DNA from: Conexibacter sp. SYSU D00693
GTDB taxonomy: Bacteria; Actinomycetota; Thermoleophilia; Solirubrobacterales; Solirubrobacteraceae
Direction of reading: 5' to 3'
DNA length: 64,000 nt
NCBI RefSeq assembly: GCF_017084525.1
Contig: NZ_CP070950.1
Span: 4,365,420 to 4,429,419 of the forward strand
This document shows positions 1 to 9,702 of the stretch, piece after piece. The position numbers and the translations under genes were made by a program. Under the pieces are notes generated by a model. That model had not been told where the DNA came from, did not search any database, and saw only the letters and a list, made by a program, of their open reading frames with translations. Position 1 is the first letter of the stretch; each line of letters starts with the position of its first letter.

Positions 1-1623
1 GGACGGCTCATCGTCACGCTGAAGGCCGACGCCCGGGCCGGCGACGCGAGCGCCCGCACGGCCCGCGCCGCCGCGAGCCCGCGCGCCGCCAGCGAGGTCC
101 TGGAGGCCGTCGCCGCGAAGGCCGGCATCTCGCGCGTCGGCGACGTCGTCGGCCGCCTGCGGGCCGCGGCCGTCCGCCCTCCTGCGGGCACCTCGCCGGC
201 CCAGGCCGCCGAGGCGCTGCGGGCCGACCCACGCGTGGCTCGCGTGGAGGTCGAGCGCCGCGCCCAGCTGCGCTTCGAGCCCAACGACCCGGGCGTCACC
301 CAGACCGACCAGCGCGCCGGCGACGGCCGCGTCGTGCAGTGGTGGCTGGGCGAGCAGGGCTTCCCGGGCGCGTGGGACATCGCCCGCGGCCAGGACGCCC
401 GCGTCGCGGTGATCGACTCCGGCGTGGACGCCAACCACCCCGACCTGGCCGGCAAGGTCCTCGCCAGCGCCGACTTCGACGACACGCCCGGCAACGGCGG
501 CCCGCTCGTCGACGAGAACGGCCACGGAACGCACGTCTCGACGCTGGCGTGCGGCACGCCCGACAACCAGGTGGGCATCGCCGGCGCCGGCTTCGCCTGC
601 GGGCTGCTCGTCGCCAAGAGCGACCTGACCGACACGAGCGTCGCCAACTCGATCCTCTGGGCCGTCGAGAACCGGGCCGACGCGATCGTCATGAGCTTCG
701 GCACGACGGGCCAGATGCCGGCGGCGACGCCGGTCGTGGAGGCGATCGACGCCGCGGCCAACGCCGGCGTCGTCATGGTCGCCGCCGCGGCGGACGAGCC
801 GGTGGAGGAGCAGGGCGACCCGGCCAACGTCCTGCAGCCCACCGGGTCGGGGCCGGACCTCGAGGCCAACAAGGGCCTGTCGATCACCGCCGCGCAGGCC
901 GACGGCGTGCGCGCGCCGTTCGCCGGCCGCGGCTCCCAGATCTCCCTGAGCGCCTACGGCACCTACCTGTCCCGCAGCGGCGACGGACTGCTGTCCGGCT
1001 TCCCCGGCAACACGACCGACCTCGACCAGGGCTCGGTGCTCGGCGACCCGCCGTGCGAGTGCCGCGTGACCTTCGCGGGCGACCGCCGCTACGCCTACCT
1101 GCAGGGGACGTCCATGAGCGTCCCGGTCGTCGCCGGCGCCGCTGCGCTGATCAAGCGGCTGAACCCCGACCTCAGCGGCAGCGACGTCGTGAAGCTCCTC
1201 AAGCAGACCGCGCGCCGCGCGGGTCCGGGGTGGGAGCCGGAGCTGGGCTGGGGCATCCTCGACGCGGGGACGGCGCTCGTGGCCGCGCGCGACGCCGACC
1301 GCCGGCCACCCGCCTCGGCCGCGCGCGGACCCAGGCGCGCGGTGCGCAGCCGGTCGTTCACGCTGCGCTGGAACGGCAAGGACCAGGCGCCGATCGGGGT
1401 GCACCGCTCGGGCATCCAGAGCTACGAGGTCTGGCGCGCGGCGAACGGCCGTCCGGCGCGCCGCCTGTTCACGACGCGCTCGACCAAGCGCAAGCTCAAG
1501 GTCCAGCCGGGCTCGCGCTACGCGTTCTTCACCGTGGCGGTGGACCGCGACGGCAACCGCGAGGCTACGCCCGCGCAGCCGGACGTGACCGTGCGCGTCG
1601 CGCGGCAGCAGCGCCGCCGCTGA
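1..1623 (+). CDS. Subtilisin-like serine protease (S8), 5' end outside window
   Basis: The reading frame is open from the first base, so the true start lies outside the window and about 540 residues are visible. The first ~85 visible residues look like an inhibitor-I9-type propeptide. The S8 core follows with the full triad: Asp139 (VIDSGVD), His175 (NGHGTHV) and Ser371 (QGTSMSVP), numbered on the visible fragment. After the core (~residue 435) comes a basic tail with a fibronectin-III-like beta region ([23 protein letters not shown]). Subtilases of this layout are normally secreted; the signal peptide would be upstream of the window. The gene converges with the acyltransferase and their 3' ends overlap by 59 bases. 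Substrate unknown. Confidence 0.93.
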   Translation, partial: GRLIVTLKADARAGDASARTARAAASPRAASEVLEAVAAKAGISRVGDVVGRLRAAAVRPPAGTSPAQAAEALRADPRVARVEVERRAQLRFEPNDPGVTQTDQRAGDGRVVQWWLGEQGFPGAWDIARGQDARVAVIDSGVDANHPDLAGKVLASADFDDTPGNGGPLVDENGHGTHVSTLACGTPDNQVGIAGAGFACGLLVAKSDLTDTSVANSILWAVENRADAIVMSFGTTGQMPAATPVVEAIDAAANAGVVMVAAAADEPVEEQGDPANVLQPTGSGPDLEANKGLSITAAQADGVRAPFAGRGSQISLSAYGTYLSRSGDGLLSGFPGNTTDLDQGSVLGDPPCECRVTFAGDRRYAYLQGTSMSVPVVAGAAALIKRLNPDLSGSDVVKLLKQTARRAGPGWEPELGWGILDAGTALVAARDADRRPPASAARGPRRAVRSRSFTLRWNGKDQAPIGVHRSGIQSYEVWRAANGRPARRLFTTRSTKRKLKVQPGSRYAFFTVAVDRDGNREATPAQPDVTVRVARQQRRR

Positions 1624-3067
1624 CGCGACCCGCGGCGGTGCCGCGCCCGCCGACCGGCGACGGCGCACCGGTCCCGCGGGCCAGCGCGACGAGCTCGGCC
1701 AGCGACGCCTCGATGCCGTCGGCGACCTCCTGGACGTCGGGCATCGCGTCGAAGTCGCTGAGCAGCCCGAAGTTCATGCGGCCGTTGTAGGACATGATCG
1801 CGATCGCCAGCGCGTGGCCCTTGGGCAGGAACGCGACGGGGAAGATGTCCTCGAGCTCGCGGCCGCGGACGTAGAGCGGGAACTGCGGGCCCGGGACGTT
1901 CGTGACGATGAGGTTGAACAGCCGCGTCGAGAAGTTCAGGCGCGAGGCCTGCGCGAGCACCGTCGGCGGCGCGAACTGCTGCATGGAGGTCATGACCTCG
2001 GCACCGACCGCCTGCTTGGACTCCTTCAGGCCGTCCATCGCCGCCTTCACCGCGCGCAGCCGCGCGACCGGGTCCTCGATGTAGACGGGCAGCGGTCCGC
2101 GCATGGCGGCGATGCGGTTGCCCAGCGCGCCGCGCTCGTCGTGCGCGCGGATGCTGACCGGCACCAGCGCGCGCAGCTCGAGGCCCTCGGTGCGCGTGCC
2201 GCGCGCCTGCAGCCAGCCGCGCAGCGCGCCGCTGACGGCGGTGAGGACGACGTCGTTGACCGTGCCGCCGAAGGCGTTCTTGACCGTCTTGAAGTCCTCG
2301 AGCTCGGTGCGCACGCCGACGAAGCGCCGGTGGGGCCCGATCTCGACGTTCAGCGGCGTCTCGGGCGCCGGGTTGAGCGTCGCCCACGCCAGCTCGCCGA
2401 GGCCCTCGACGGCCTCGCGGGCGCTCTCGATCGCGCGCTGGGGGCTCTGCAGGGCGGCGGCCGCGCCGGCGGCGACGCGCAGGGCGTTGCGGGCCAGGCC
2501 GAGGCTGCCGGAGGCGACGAGCTCCGCGGACGTCGGCGGGCGCTGGGGCTCCCACGCGCGACCAGGGTGGGCGATCTCCGTGGGGACGGGTCCCAGGTCG
2601 AAGAGCACCGTGGCGAGGTCGACGCCGCTGACGCCGTCGATGAGCGCGTGGTGGGTCTTCGAGATGAGGCTGAAGCGCCCGCCCTCGAGCCCCTCGACGA
2701 CCCACAGCTCCCACAGCGGCTTGCTGCGGTCGAGCTGCTGGCTCATCACGCGCGCGGTGAGCGCCATGAGCTGCTGCTCGTCGCCGGGGCTCGGCAGCGC
2801 GGTCTGGCGCACGTGGTACTCGAGGTCGAACGACGCGTCGTCGACCCACACCGGCCGCCCGCTCTCCAGCGGCTGGTCGGCCAGGCGCTGGCGGTAGCGC
2901 GGCACCAGGTGCAGCCGCCCGCGGACGTGGTCGAGCAGCTCCGCGAAGTCCGGCGGCGGGCCTTCGAAGATCGTCACGCCACCGATGTGCATGTGCGACG
3001 ACGGTCCTTCCTGGTGCAGGAACGACGCGTCAAGCGCGGTCAGGCGATCAAGGTGCTGCTGGGCCAT
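1565..3067 (-). CDS. Wax ester synthase / diacylglycerol acyltransferase (WS/DGAT)
   Basis: 500 residues, close to the family norm of ~460-480 plus an Ala/Arg-rich tail that overlaps the protease gene. The catalytic HHxxxDG motif is intact (HHALIDG, residues 139-145), the [10 protein letters not shown] motif precedes it at 117-126, and the N-terminus ([13 protein letters not shown]) is typical. The family transfers acyl groups from acyl-CoA to diacylglycerol or fatty alcohols, producing storage lipid at the membrane. An SD-like GGAGGGAGAG lies before the ATG, with a TACCCT -10-like box about 45 bases upstream. The next upstream gene, the SDR, is co-directional with a ~50-base gap, so they may be cotranscribed. 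The lipid substrate cannot be told from sequence. Confidence 0.93.
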   Translation of the reverse strand: MAQQHLDRLTALDASFLHQEGPSSHMHIGGVTIFEGPPPDFAELLDHVRGRLHLVPRYRQRLADQPLESGRPVWVDDASFDLEYHVRQTALPSPGDEQQLMALTARVMSQQLDRSKPLWELWVVEGLEGGRFSLISKTHHALIDGVSGVDLATVLFDLGPVPTEIAHPGRAWEPQRPPTSAELVASGSLGLARNALRVAAGAAAALQSPQRAIESAREAVEGLGELAWATLNPAPETPLNVEIGPHRRFVGVRTELEDFKTVKNAFGGTVNDVVLTAVSGALRGWLQARGTRTEGLELRALVPVSIRAHDERGALGNRIAAMRGPLPVYIEDPVARLRAVKAAMDGLKESKQAVGAEVMTSMQQFAPPTVLAQASRLNFSTRLFNLIVTNVPGPQFPLYVRGRELEDIFPVAFLPKGHALAIAIMSYNGRMNFGLLSDFDAMPDVQEVADGIEASLAELVALARGTGAPSPVGGRGTAAGRVSGGAAAARRARSRPAARA

Positions 3068-3118
3068 GCGCTCTCTCCCTCCGTGGCGCCCTCCCCAGGG
3101 CGCTCGCGCGAGGGTACC

Positions 3119-4177
3119 TCAGCGCGAGGTCCGGCCCACGCCCGTGAGCACCTCGCGCACCCGCGCGGGGCCGCTCGTGCGCGGGTCCAGTGGCGGGGTG
3201 TCGTGGCCGGCGCCCTGGCGCATGCCCTCGACGAGCTCGCGCAGCGCCTCGTCGGCGGAGACCCGGGGCTCCCAGCCCAGCTCGCGGCCGGCGCGCGAGG
3301 TGTCCATGACGGGGACCTGCATGCCCATGTCGAACCAGCCGGGCTCGGTGGGCTGCAGCCGGGCCTTGAAGGTCAGGCTCGCCAGGGCGCGCACGACGCC
3401 CGCGGGCGCCGAGACGTGGCGGGTGCCCAGGGCGCGGGCGAGGACCCCTGGCGGCAGCGCCGGCTCGGCGGCGATGTTGAACGCGCCGCGCGCGCCGGGC
3501 CGGTGCAGGGCGGAGCGGTAGGCCAACGCGACGTCGTCGGAGTGCACGCACTGGACGACGAGGCCGTCGGGCAGCGGCAGGACCGGCAGGAGCCCGGGAC
3601 GCACGAGCGCGTTGGGCAGGAACGGCCCCGCGAACAGGCGGCGGACCTGGGTGGCGGCGTCGCGCTGGAAGACCAGGCCCGGGCGGATGCGGACGAAGCG
3701 CGTGTCCGGGTTGCGCGGCTCGAGCTCGTCGAGCAGCGCCTCGACCGCCGCCTTGTGGCGCGAGTAGATCGAGGACGGGATGCCCGTGTGCGGGTGGGAC
3801 TCGTCGACGCGGCGGTCCTTCGGGCCGGGCGCGTACGTGCCGACCGACGAGGCGTAGACGACGTGCCGCACGCCGGCGGCGAGGGCGGCCTCGAACACGC
3901 GGCGGCTGCCCTCGACGTTCGTGGCGCGCATCGTCGGCTCGTCGCGGCCGGGCTGGATGAGCCAGGCGAGGTGGACGACGGCGTCGCAGTCGTGGAAGGC
4001 GGGCGTGAGCTCGTCGCGCGAGACGTCGGCCGCGTGCCAGGTGACCTTCGGCGGCGGCGGGCCGTCGGGGACGCGCCGGGCGATCCCGACGATCGCCTCG
4101 ACGCCGTCGTCGACGGCCAGCGCCCGCAGCAGGGCCGTGCCGTGGTTGCCGGTGGCTCCGGTGACGGCGACGCGCAT
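3119..4177 (-). CDS. NAD-dependent epimerase/dehydratase (extended SDR)
   Basis: 352 residues. The Rossmann start [13 protein letters not shown] gives the TGxxGxxG nucleotide-binding motif at 6-13. The active-site pair is YSRHK (Tyr138, Lys142), and the YASS strand precedes it at 108-111. This is the extended SDR family that includes sugar-nucleotide epimerases and steroid/flavonoid reductases; the C-terminal substrate domain gives no specific match by eye. The gene is divergent from the M28 lipoprotein gene and precedes the WS/DGAT on the same strand, so a lipid-linked substrate is possible but not shown. Confidence 0.9.
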   Translation of the reverse strand: MRVAVTGATGNHGTALLRALAVDDGVEAIVGIARRVPDGPPPPKVTWHAADVSRDELTPAFHDCDAVVHLAWLIQPGRDEPTMRATNVEGSRRVFEAALAAGVRHVVYASSVGTYAPGPKDRRVDESHPHTGIPSSIYSRHKAAVEALLDELEPRNPDTRFVRIRPGLVFQRDAATQVRRLFAGPFLPNALVRPGLLPVLPLPDGLVVQCVHSDDVALAYRSALHRPGARGAFNIAAEPALPPGVLARALGTRHVSAPAGVVRALASLTFKARLQPTEPGWFDMGMQVPVMDTSRAGRELGWEPRVSADEALRELVEGMRQGAGHDTPPLDPRTSGPARVREVLTGVGRTSR

Positions 4178-4233
4178 GACCGAGGTGTTCCCAGCGCGCC
4201 GCGCCGCACGCGCGGGTGGGATGCTCCAGGCGC

Positions 4234-5166
4234 ATGCACCGCCTGCCGCTGGCCGCCGTCCTCGTCGCCGCCCTCGTGGGCTGCGGGTCGGGCGGGGACG
4301 ACGGCCAGGACGCGCCCGTCGGCGCCGGGGCCGGCGCGGGGGAGGCCGGCGTCACGACGGCCGACGCCGCTGCGGCGCGCCCGCCCGACCGCTTCAGCGC
4401 CACGCGCGCGATGGCGACCGTCCGCCTGCAGCTCGCGGCGGGCCAGCGTCCCGCCGGCTCGGCCGCGCTGCGCCGGCTGGCGCCCAGGCTCCGGGACCGC
4501 CTGCCCCGCGGGCGCTTCGAGGCGATCCCCGGCCATCCGGGGCTGCGCAACGTCGTCGGGCGGATCCCCGGCTCGCGCCCCGCGATCGTCGTCGGCGCGC
4601 ACTACGACACGGAGGCGCTGCCCAAGGGCTTCGTCGGCGCCAACGACTCGGCCGCCGGGACCGCGGCGCTCATCGAGGTCTCGCGGGCGCTGCGCAAGGT
4701 CCGCCGCCCGGCGGGCGCGCCGGAGATCCGCTTCGTCCTCTTCGACGGCGAGGAGGAGCCGCGGCCGACGGACGACTTCTACCGCGACGCGCTGCGCGGC
4801 TCGAAGGCCTACGCGGCCGCCCACGCCGACGAGGTCGGCGCGATGGTCCTGCTCGACTACGTCGCCAACGAGGGCCTCCAGCTCCCGCGCGAGGGCACGA
4901 GCGACCCGGGGCTCTGGGCGCGGCTGCGCGCTGCGGCCCGCCGGGTCGGCAAGCAGGCCTTCTTCCCGGACGCCACCGGCCAGGCGGTGCTCGACGACCA
5001 CACGCCGTTCCTGCGCGCCGGGGTGCCGTCGATCGACCTCATCGACTTCACCTACGAGCACGCGGACACGCTCCAGGACACCTACGACAAGCTCGACCCG
5101 AGGGCGATGGACGCCGTGGGGGAGACGGTGGTCGAGCTGGTGCGGACCATCCGTACACTGGGGTGA
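4234..5166 (+). CDS. M28 family lipoprotein, glutaminyl-cyclase-like
   Basis: 310 residues from the ATG at 4234; a GTG 18 bases upstream is also in frame but would put charged residues ahead of the signal. The N-terminus is a lipoprotein signal with Cys17 in VGC, followed by a Gly/Ala-rich linker. The M28 zinc ligands are visible: GAHYDTE (His, Asp), FDGEEE (Glu-Glu), a later Asp in LLDYVAN and His in [10 protein letters not shown]. The spacing FDGEE...[11 protein letters not shown] resembles glutaminyl-peptide cyclotransferases more than aminopeptidases. It is expected to act at the outer face of the cytoplasmic membrane, either cyclising N-terminal Gln or trimming peptides; the sequence does not decide between these. 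Confidence 0.85.
   Translation: MHRLPLAAVLVAALVGCGSGGDDGQDAPVGAGAGAGEAGVTTADAAAARPPDRFSATRAMATVRLQLAAGQRPAGSAALRRLAPRLRDRLPRGRFEAIPGHPGLRNVVGRIPGSRPAIVVGAHYDTEALPKGFVGANDSAAGTAALIEVSRALRKVRRPAGAPEIRFVLFDGEEEPRPTDDFYRDALRGSKAYAAAHADEVGAMVLLDYVANEGLQLPREGTSDPGLWARLRAAARRVGKQAFFPDATGQAVLDDHTPFLRAGVPSIDLIDFTYEHADTLQDTYDKLDPRAMDAVGETVVELVRTIRTLG
5154..5159 (+). promoter_or_regulatory. -10-like TACACT before ispH
   Basis: TACACT ends 8 bases before the GTG start of ispH and lies inside the last codons of the M28 gene. With no SD in between, a leaderless ispH transcript is the simplest reading. Confidence 0.45.
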
Positions 5167-5167
5167 C

Positions 5168-6139
5168 GTGAGCCTCGCCGTCGAGAAGCTGCTGCTCGCC
5201 GCCCCGCGCGGCTACTGCGCGGGCGTCGACCGTGCCGTCCAGACCGTCGAGAAGGCGCTGGAGCTGCACGGCGCGCCGGTCTACGTGCGCAAGGAGATCG
5301 TCCACAACAAGCACGTGGTCGAGCAGCTGCGCGCCCGCGGCGCGGTCTTCGTGGAGGAGCTCGACGACACGATCCCCGAGGGCGCGATCACCGTGTTCTC
5401 CGCCCACGGCGTCGCGCCGCACGTCCACGCCGAGGCCGAGCGCCGCGGCCTGCGCACCATCGACGCGACGTGCCCGCTGGTGACCAAGGTCCACCGCGAG
5501 GCGCTGAAGTTCGCCGCCGACGGCTACACGATCGTCCTCATCGGCCACGCAGGCCACGAGGAGGTCGAGGGGACGATGGGCGAGGCGCCCGACCACATCG
5601 TCCTGGTCGAGACGGAGGCCGACGTCGACGCGCTCGAGGTCGACGACCCCGAGAAGGTCGCCTACATCTCGCAGACGACGCTGTCGGTCGACGAGACCAA
5701 GGCGATCATCGCCCGGCTGCGCGAGAAGTTCCCCGCGATCACCGGTCCGCGCACGGACGACATCTGCTACGCCACGACCAACCGCCAGGCGGCCGTCAAG
5801 CAGATGGCGCCGCACTGCGACCTCGTGCTCGTCATCGGGTCCAAGAACTCGTCGAACTCGAACCGCCTGGTGCAGGTCGCCCGCGAGCACGGAACCGCGT
5901 CGCACCTCATCGACAACGAGACCCAGGTCGACCCGGCCTGGCTCGCGGGCGTCAGGACCGTCGGCATCACGTCGGGGGCGAGCGCGCCGGACGAGCTGGT
6001 GCAGCGGCTGGTCGGCTGGTTCCGGGAGCGCGGCGTCAGCGACGTCGAGGAGTTCCAGGTCCTCCAGGAGGACGTGCGCTTCATGCTCCCGAAGACGATC
6101 CGCCAGGCGATGGCCGCCGCGGCGGCGCCTGCGGCCTAG
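5168..6139 (+). CDS. ispH: 4-hydroxy-3-methylbut-2-enyl diphosphate reductase IspH
   Basis: 323 residues from GTG 5168, one base after the preceding stop codon. IspH carries out the last step of the MEP isoprenoid pathway, reducing HMBPP to IPP and DMAPP with a [4Fe-4S] cluster. The three cluster cysteines are present in [14 protein letters not shown] and DDICYAT. The substrate-binding [25 protein letters not shown] and [10 protein letters not shown] segments are all intact, and the length matches the family. It runs in the same direction as the M28 gene but its product is unrelated. No other MEP gene is in the window. Confidence 0.98.
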   Translation: MSLAVEKLLLAAPRGYCAGVDRAVQTVEKALELHGAPVYVRKEIVHNKHVVEQLRARGAVFVEELDDTIPEGAITVFSAHGVAPHVHAEAERRGLRTIDATCPLVTKVHREALKFAADGYTIVLIGHAGHEEVEGTMGEAPDHIVLVETEADVDALEVDDPEKVAYISQTTLSVDETKAIIARLREKFPAITGPRTDDICYATTNRQAAVKQMAPHCDLVLVIGSKNSSNSNRLVQVAREHGTASHLIDNETQVDPAWLAGVRTVGITSGASAPDELVQRLVGWFRERGVSDVEEFQVLQEDVRFMLPKTIRQAMAAAAAPAA

Positions 6140-6156
6140 CCCACGCGCGTGCGCCG

Positions 6157-6648
6157 CTAGGCGCTCGCCGGCAGCAGCGGCTCGGCCCGCTGCTGCGCGT
6201 TCGCGCCCGGTCCCGGGCCGATCTGCGTGTCGCGCGGCGAGAGCGCGTCCCCGCAGTGGGTGCAGTGCAGCTGCGGATGGGCCTCGTGGCCGCAGGTGCG
6301 GTGCACCGCCACCCGCGGCGGGCCGCCGGGTGGCGTGGCGTGCGCGTCGCCCCACGCCATGAGCGTCAGCAGGACGGGCTGCACGTCGACGCCCTTGCGC
6401 GTCGGGCGGTACTCGAACGCGTCGGGGTGGTTGTCGGCGTAGCGCTCGCGGATGAGCAGGCCGTGGTCGACGAGCGTCTGGAGGCGGTCGCTGAGGATGT
6501 TCGGCGCGACGCCCAGGCGGCGCTTGAGGTCGGCGAAGCGCCGGCGGCCGAGGAGGACCTCGCGCATGACGAGCAACGTCCAGCGCTCGCCCAGGACCTC
6601 GAGGGCGGCGGCGATCGAGCAGTGCTGGTCGTAGGCGCGGAAGGGCAT
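6157..6648 (-). CDS. HxlR-family winged-helix transcriptional regulator
   Basis: 163 residues from ATG 6648. The HxlR signature is clear: CSIAAALEVLGERWTLLVMR at 10-29, then RRRFADLKRRLGVAPNILSD and the wing region RKGVD. The C-terminal ~50 residues carry a probable zinc-binding pair (CGHEAH, CTHCG), an extension also seen in some HxlR regulators. The gene is divergent from the MFS exporter. Two copies of an 18-base repeat in the shared intergenic region are its likely operators; the nearer copy lies 10 bases beyond a TACGCT -10-like box (6665-6660), which fits autorepression. The inducer is unknown, though HxlR proteins often respond to aldehydes, thiols or quinones. Confidence 0.9.
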   Translation of the reverse strand: MPFRAYDQHCSIAAALEVLGERWTLLVMREVLLGRRRFADLKRRLGVAPNILSDRLQTLVDHGLLIRERYADNHPDAFEYRPTRKGVDVQPVLLTLMAWGDAHATPPGGPPRVAVHRTCGHEAHPQLHCTHCGDALSPRDTQIGPGPGANAQQRAEPLLPASA

Positions 6649-6674
6649 CGGGCCGCGCCAGCGTAGCGCGGGCG

Positions 6675-6740
6675 GTTGCAGATCGCTACCGCATGGCGTA
6701 CGGTCCGCGCCCCCTCGTTGCAGTTGCAGATCGCTACCGC
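6675..6740. promoter_or_regulatory. Twin 18-bp operator candidates (HxlR/MFS intergenic)
   Basis: GTTGCAGATCGCTACCGC occurs perfectly at 6675-6692 and again at 6723-6740, 48 bp apart centre to centre. The core GTTGC-N5-GCTAC is an imperfect palindrome (GTWGC/GCWAC half-sites), as expected for a dimeric winged-helix protein. It sits between the divergent HxlR and MFS starts. Confidence 0.7.
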
Positions 6741-6756
6741 CCTGTCTGGAGCCCCG

Positions 6757-8160
6757 ATGGAACACCGCTGGAAGGTCCTGACCGTCGTCTCGGTCGCCGC
6801 GTTCATGGCGAGCCTGGACCTCTTCATCGTCAACGTCGCCTTCCCCGAGCTGTCCCGGGACTTCGAGGGCACGAGCGTCGCCGGGCTCTCGTGGGTGCTC
6901 AACGCCTACGCCATCGTCTTCGCCGCGCTGCTCGTGCCGGCGGGGCGGGCCGCCGACCGCCTCGGTCGGCGCCGGGCGTTCCTGGGCGGCACGCTCGCGT
7001 TCCTCGCCGGCTCGGTGCTCTGCGGGGTGGCGCCGTCGGTCGAGGCGCTCGTCGCCGCCCGCATCGTCCAGGCCGCGGGCGCGGCGTTCCTCATGCCCGC
7101 CTCCCTGGCGCTGCTGCTCCCGGAGTTCGGGCCGCGCGAGCGGCCGGCGGCGATCGGCGTGTGGGCCGCCGTCGGCGGCGTCGCCGCGGCGCTGGGCCCG
7201 CCCGTCGGCGGGCTGCTCGTCGAGGCGAGCTGGCGGCTGGTCTTCCTCGTCAACGTCCCGGTCGGCCTCGTCGCGCTCGCCTTCGCGGTGCGGCTGCTGC
7301 GCGAGACGCGCGACGAGACGGCCGAGCGCGCGGACCTCGGGGGGACCGTCCTGCTCACGCTCTCGACGGCGGGCCTCGTGCTCGGGCTCGTCGAGGCGCC
7401 CGACTGGGGATGGGGCTCGGTGGCGACGCTCGCCGTGCTGGCGGCCTCGGCCGCGGGCCTCGCACTCTTCTGGGCCCGCTGCCGGACGCACAGCTCGCCG
7501 GTGGTCCACCCGGAGATGCTGCAGGTGCGGTCCTTCGCGATGGCGACGCTGGGCCAGCTGCTGTTCAGCGCCTCGTTCGGGGCGATGCTGCTGGGGTCCG
7601 TCCTGCTGCTCACCGACGTCTGGGACCGGTCGGTCCTCGTCGCCGGCCTGTCGATCGCGCCGGGGCCGATGCTCGCCGCCGCCTTCGCGGTCGTCTCGGG
7701 GCGCCTGGCGCCGACCGTCGGCCAGCACCGCCTGGCGGCCGCCGGCTGCGCGACGTTCGCCGTGGGCTGCTCGTGGTGGCTGTGGCAGGTCGACGCGACG
7801 CCGGCCTACGCGACCGGCATCCTGCCCGGGCTGCTGCTGACCGGGATCGGCGTGGGCTTCACGCTCGCGCCGCTGGCCAGCGCCGCGGCGTCCTCGCTGC
7901 CCCCGACGCGCTTCGCCACCGGCTCGGCGGTCCTGACGATGGCGCGCCAGCTGGGGACGGTCCTCGGCGTGGCGGTGCTCGTGGCGATCCTCGGCTCCGG
8001 CGACGCGAGCGACCCGATCGGCGCCTTCCAGGGCGGCTGGACCTTCATGGTCGTCTCCGGGCTGCTCGCCTCGCTGGCGGCGCTGCGCATCGGCGACCTG
8101 CGCGAGCCGGCACCCCTGGTGTCCGGTCTCGAGGTCCGTCATCGTCTTGAGGGGGCATGA
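6757..8160 (+). CDS. MFS drug exporter, DHA2 (EmrB/QacA) family
   Basis: 467 residues from ATG 6757, chosen because it begins right before the first membrane helix (VVSVAAFMASLDLFIVNVAF). The DHA2 signature LDLFIVNVAFPEL, motif A (GRAADRLGRRRAF) and the motif-C-like GPPVGG are present, with about 14 predicted helices. The family exports hydrophobic cations, dyes or antibiotics using the proton gradient. The stop codon overlaps the ATG of the sigma-factor fusion gene (ATGA), so the two are probably translationally coupled and co-controlled by the divergent HxlR regulator. The substrate is unknown. Confidence 0.9.
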   Translation: MEHRWKVLTVVSVAAFMASLDLFIVNVAFPELSRDFEGTSVAGLSWVLNAYAIVFAALLVPAGRAADRLGRRRAFLGGTLAFLAGSVLCGVAPSVEALVAARIVQAAGAAFLMPASLALLLPEFGPRERPAAIGVWAAVGGVAAALGPPVGGLLVEASWRLVFLVNVPVGLVALAFAVRLLRETRDETAERADLGGTVLLTLSTAGLVLGLVEAPDWGWGSVATLAVLAASAAGLALFWARCRTHSSPVVHPEMLQVRSFAMATLGQLLFSASFGAMLLGSVLLLTDVWDRSVLVAGLSIAPGPMLAAAFAVVSGRLAPTVGQHRLAAAGCATFAVGCSWWLWQVDATPAYATGILPGLLLTGIGVGFTLAPLASAAASSLPPTRFATGSAVLTMARQLGTVLGVAVLVAILGSGDASDPIGAFQGGWTFMVVSGLLASLAALRIGDLREPAPLVSGLEVRHRLEGA

Positions 8161-9290
8161 ACGACCTCGAGCACCTCGTCCGTGAGCACGGGCCCCAGCT
8201 GCGCCGGCGGCTGGAGCGCATGACCCGCGACCGGGACCTGGCGGAGGACCTCTGCCAGGAGGTGCTGCTGCGCGCGTGGCGCCGGGCGCCCGCGGACGCG
8301 GCGCCGGAGGTCCTCCAGGCGTGGCTGCACCGCACCGCGACGAACGTCGCCCTCGACGAGCTGCGCCGCCACGCGCGGCGCGGCGGCGTGCACCTGGAGC
8401 TGCCCGAGGCGCTGGCCGCGCCGGAGTCGCCGGACGCGGGCGCCGCGCGCGAGGCGCTCGCGCAGCTCAGCCCGCACGAGCGGCTGCTCCTGCTGCTGCG
8501 CTTCGAGGCCGGGCTGTCGCTGCGCGAGGTCGCGGCGGTGCTGGCGATCTCCGAGGAGGCGGCGCGCAAGCGCGTCTCGCGCGCTCGCCAGCGCTTCTCG
8601 TCGGTCTTCCGGGCGATGGCCGAACGCCGGGACCCGGTGGTGCTGCTGCTCGTCCGCGACGAGGACCCGGTGCCCTACGAGCGCTGGCTGGCCGACGCCG
8701 GCGCGGTCGTGCGCCGCGTCGACCACGGCGCGGGCGGGCGCGACGTCCTGCACGCCGACGGCCTCGTCATCACCGGCGCCTACACCGACATCGACCCGCG
8801 GCTGTACGGCATGGAGCGCCGCGCCGACCTCCAGGGCGAGCAGGACCTCGAGGCCGACCGCCGCGACCTGGACCTGCTGCGCGGCGCGCTGCAGTCAGGC
8901 CTGCCGATCATCGGCGTGTGCAGCGGCCACCAGCTGCTGAACATCGCCAGCGGCGGGACGCTCCTGCAGGACCTCGACGAGCACGGGACCGCGGTCGTCG
9001 ACGGCCACGAGGGCAACCACGCCATCCGCCACACCACCGGCTCGCTGGCCTCGGGCGTGCTGGGTCGGCGGATGGCGGTCCACTCCAGCCACCACCAGGC
9101 GGTGGCGAAGCTCGGCTCGCACCTGCGCGTCAGCGCGCTGTCCGACGACGGTGTGGTCGAGGGCATCGAGCGCACGGACCACCCCTTCGCGGTCGGGCTG
9201 CAGTGGAAGCCGCAGCTCGTCCCCGACGCGCCGGCGTCCACCCGGCTCGCCGAGGCCTTCGTCGAGCAGGCCGCGCGGGTCGCGGCCTAG
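8157..9290 (+). CDS. ECF-type sigma factor fused to class-I glutaminase-like (PuuD/C26) domain
   Basis: 377 residues in one uninterrupted frame. Residues ~1-75 are sigma-70 region 2 (AEDLCQEVLLRAWRR; LHRTATNVALDELRRH). Residues ~100-152 are region 4 (LSPHERLLLLLRFEAGLSLR, EEAARKRVSRARQRF). From ~158 the chain continues as a gamma-glutamyl-GABA hydrolase-like class-I glutamine amidotransferase: DGLVITG...DIDPRLYG, nucleophile elbow GVCSGHQLLN with Cys255, then HSSHHQAV. The last motif, normally QWHPE with the catalytic His and Glu, reads QWKPQ (350-353), so the triad is incomplete. A sigma factor regulated by a sensory pseudo-amidotransferase is my inference. ATGA overlap with the exporter implies linked expression. 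No anti-sigma gene is adjacent. Confidence 0.88.
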   Translation: MNDLEHLVREHGPQLRRRLERMTRDRDLAEDLCQEVLLRAWRRAPADAAPEVLQAWLHRTATNVALDELRRHARRGGVHLELPEALAAPESPDAGAAREALAQLSPHERLLLLLRFEAGLSLREVAAVLAISEEAARKRVSRARQRFSSVFRAMAERRDPVVLLLVRDEDPVPYERWLADAGAVVRRVDHGAGGRDVLHADGLVITGAYTDIDPRLYGMERRADLQGEQDLEADRRDLDLLRGALQSGLPIIGVCSGHQLLNIASGGTLLQDLDEHGTAVVDGHEGNHAIRHTTGSLASGVLGRRMAVHSSHHQAVAKLGSHLRVSALSDDGVVEGIERTDHPFAVGLQWKPQLVPDAPASTRLAEAFVEQAARVAA

Positions 9291-9297
9291 ACGCGGG

Positions 9298-9350
9298 GTG
9301 GTAGGTGCCAGGCACCTACCACTCGCGTGAGTGGTGGGTGCCAGGCACCC
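9298..9350. repeat. Tandem single-base-centred palindromes between convergent genes
   Basis: 9298-9322 is a perfect palindrome with arms GTGGTAGGTGCC / GGCACCTACCAC around one A. 9320-9335 forms a second stem (CCACTC / GAGTGG). 9336-9350 is a third (GGGTGCC-A-GGCACCC). The array lies between the 3' ends of the sigma-fusion and ArsR genes, so it could act as a bidirectional terminator, though there is no T-run. The shared core GTGCCAGGCAC suggests a REP-like element. Confidence 0.6.
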
Positions 9351-9351
9351 G

Positions 9352-9702
9352 TCAGCGGGGCAGGGTGTCGCGCAGGCGCTCGAGGCGCTGGTCCCAGCGG
9401 GCGCCGGCGGCGGCCATCCACGAGATGGCGTCGCCGAGCGGGGCGGGCTCGAAGCGGTAGCGCGCCTCGCGGCCCTCGCGCTCGACGTCGGCCAGGCCGG
9501 CGTCGCGCAGGATCGCGAGGTGCTTGGCCACGCCCTGGCGCGAGATGGAGCGGCCCTCGGCGCCGAGCTCGCGGGCCAGCGCGGAGGCGCTCAGGGCGCC
9601 GCGCTCGGAGAGCAGGCGGACGACCTCGCGGCGCGTCGGGTCGGCGAGGGCGTGGAAGACGTCGCCCGAGGCGTCGCCGGTGGGGGCGGCCCCGGGGCTC
9701 AC
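9352..9702 (-). CDS. ArsR-family winged-helix regulator
   Basis: 116 residues from GTG 9702, whose GTGA overlaps the stop of the SRPBCC gene. The ArsR pattern [18 protein letters not shown], the recognition helix region [19 protein letters not shown] and the wing [10 protein letters not shown] are clear. There are no clustered cysteines in the metal-site positions, so it is probably not a metal sensor. ArsR regulators of this subtype are frequently paired with an SRPBCC/AHSA1 protein, as here. A palindrome at 10045-10060 upstream of the operon is its likely operator. Confidence 0.88.
   Translation of the reverse strand: MSPGAAPTGDASGDVFHALADPTRREVVRLLSERGALSASALARELGAEGRSISRQGVAKHLAILRDAGLADVEREGREARYRFEPAPLGDAISWMAAAGARWDQRLERLRDTLPR

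Noticed and set aside
1814..5167. A very long plus-strand open frame running into ispH
   Set aside because: Its upstream part is antisense to the WS/DGAT and SDR genes and has the Arg/Ala/Gly-rich composition of a shadow frame in high-GC DNA; only the part from 5168 encodes a known family.
6675..6740. CRISPR-like repeat pair
   Set aside because: Only two 18-bp copies, placed symmetrically in a divergent promoter region, with no cas genes; an operator pair explains them better.
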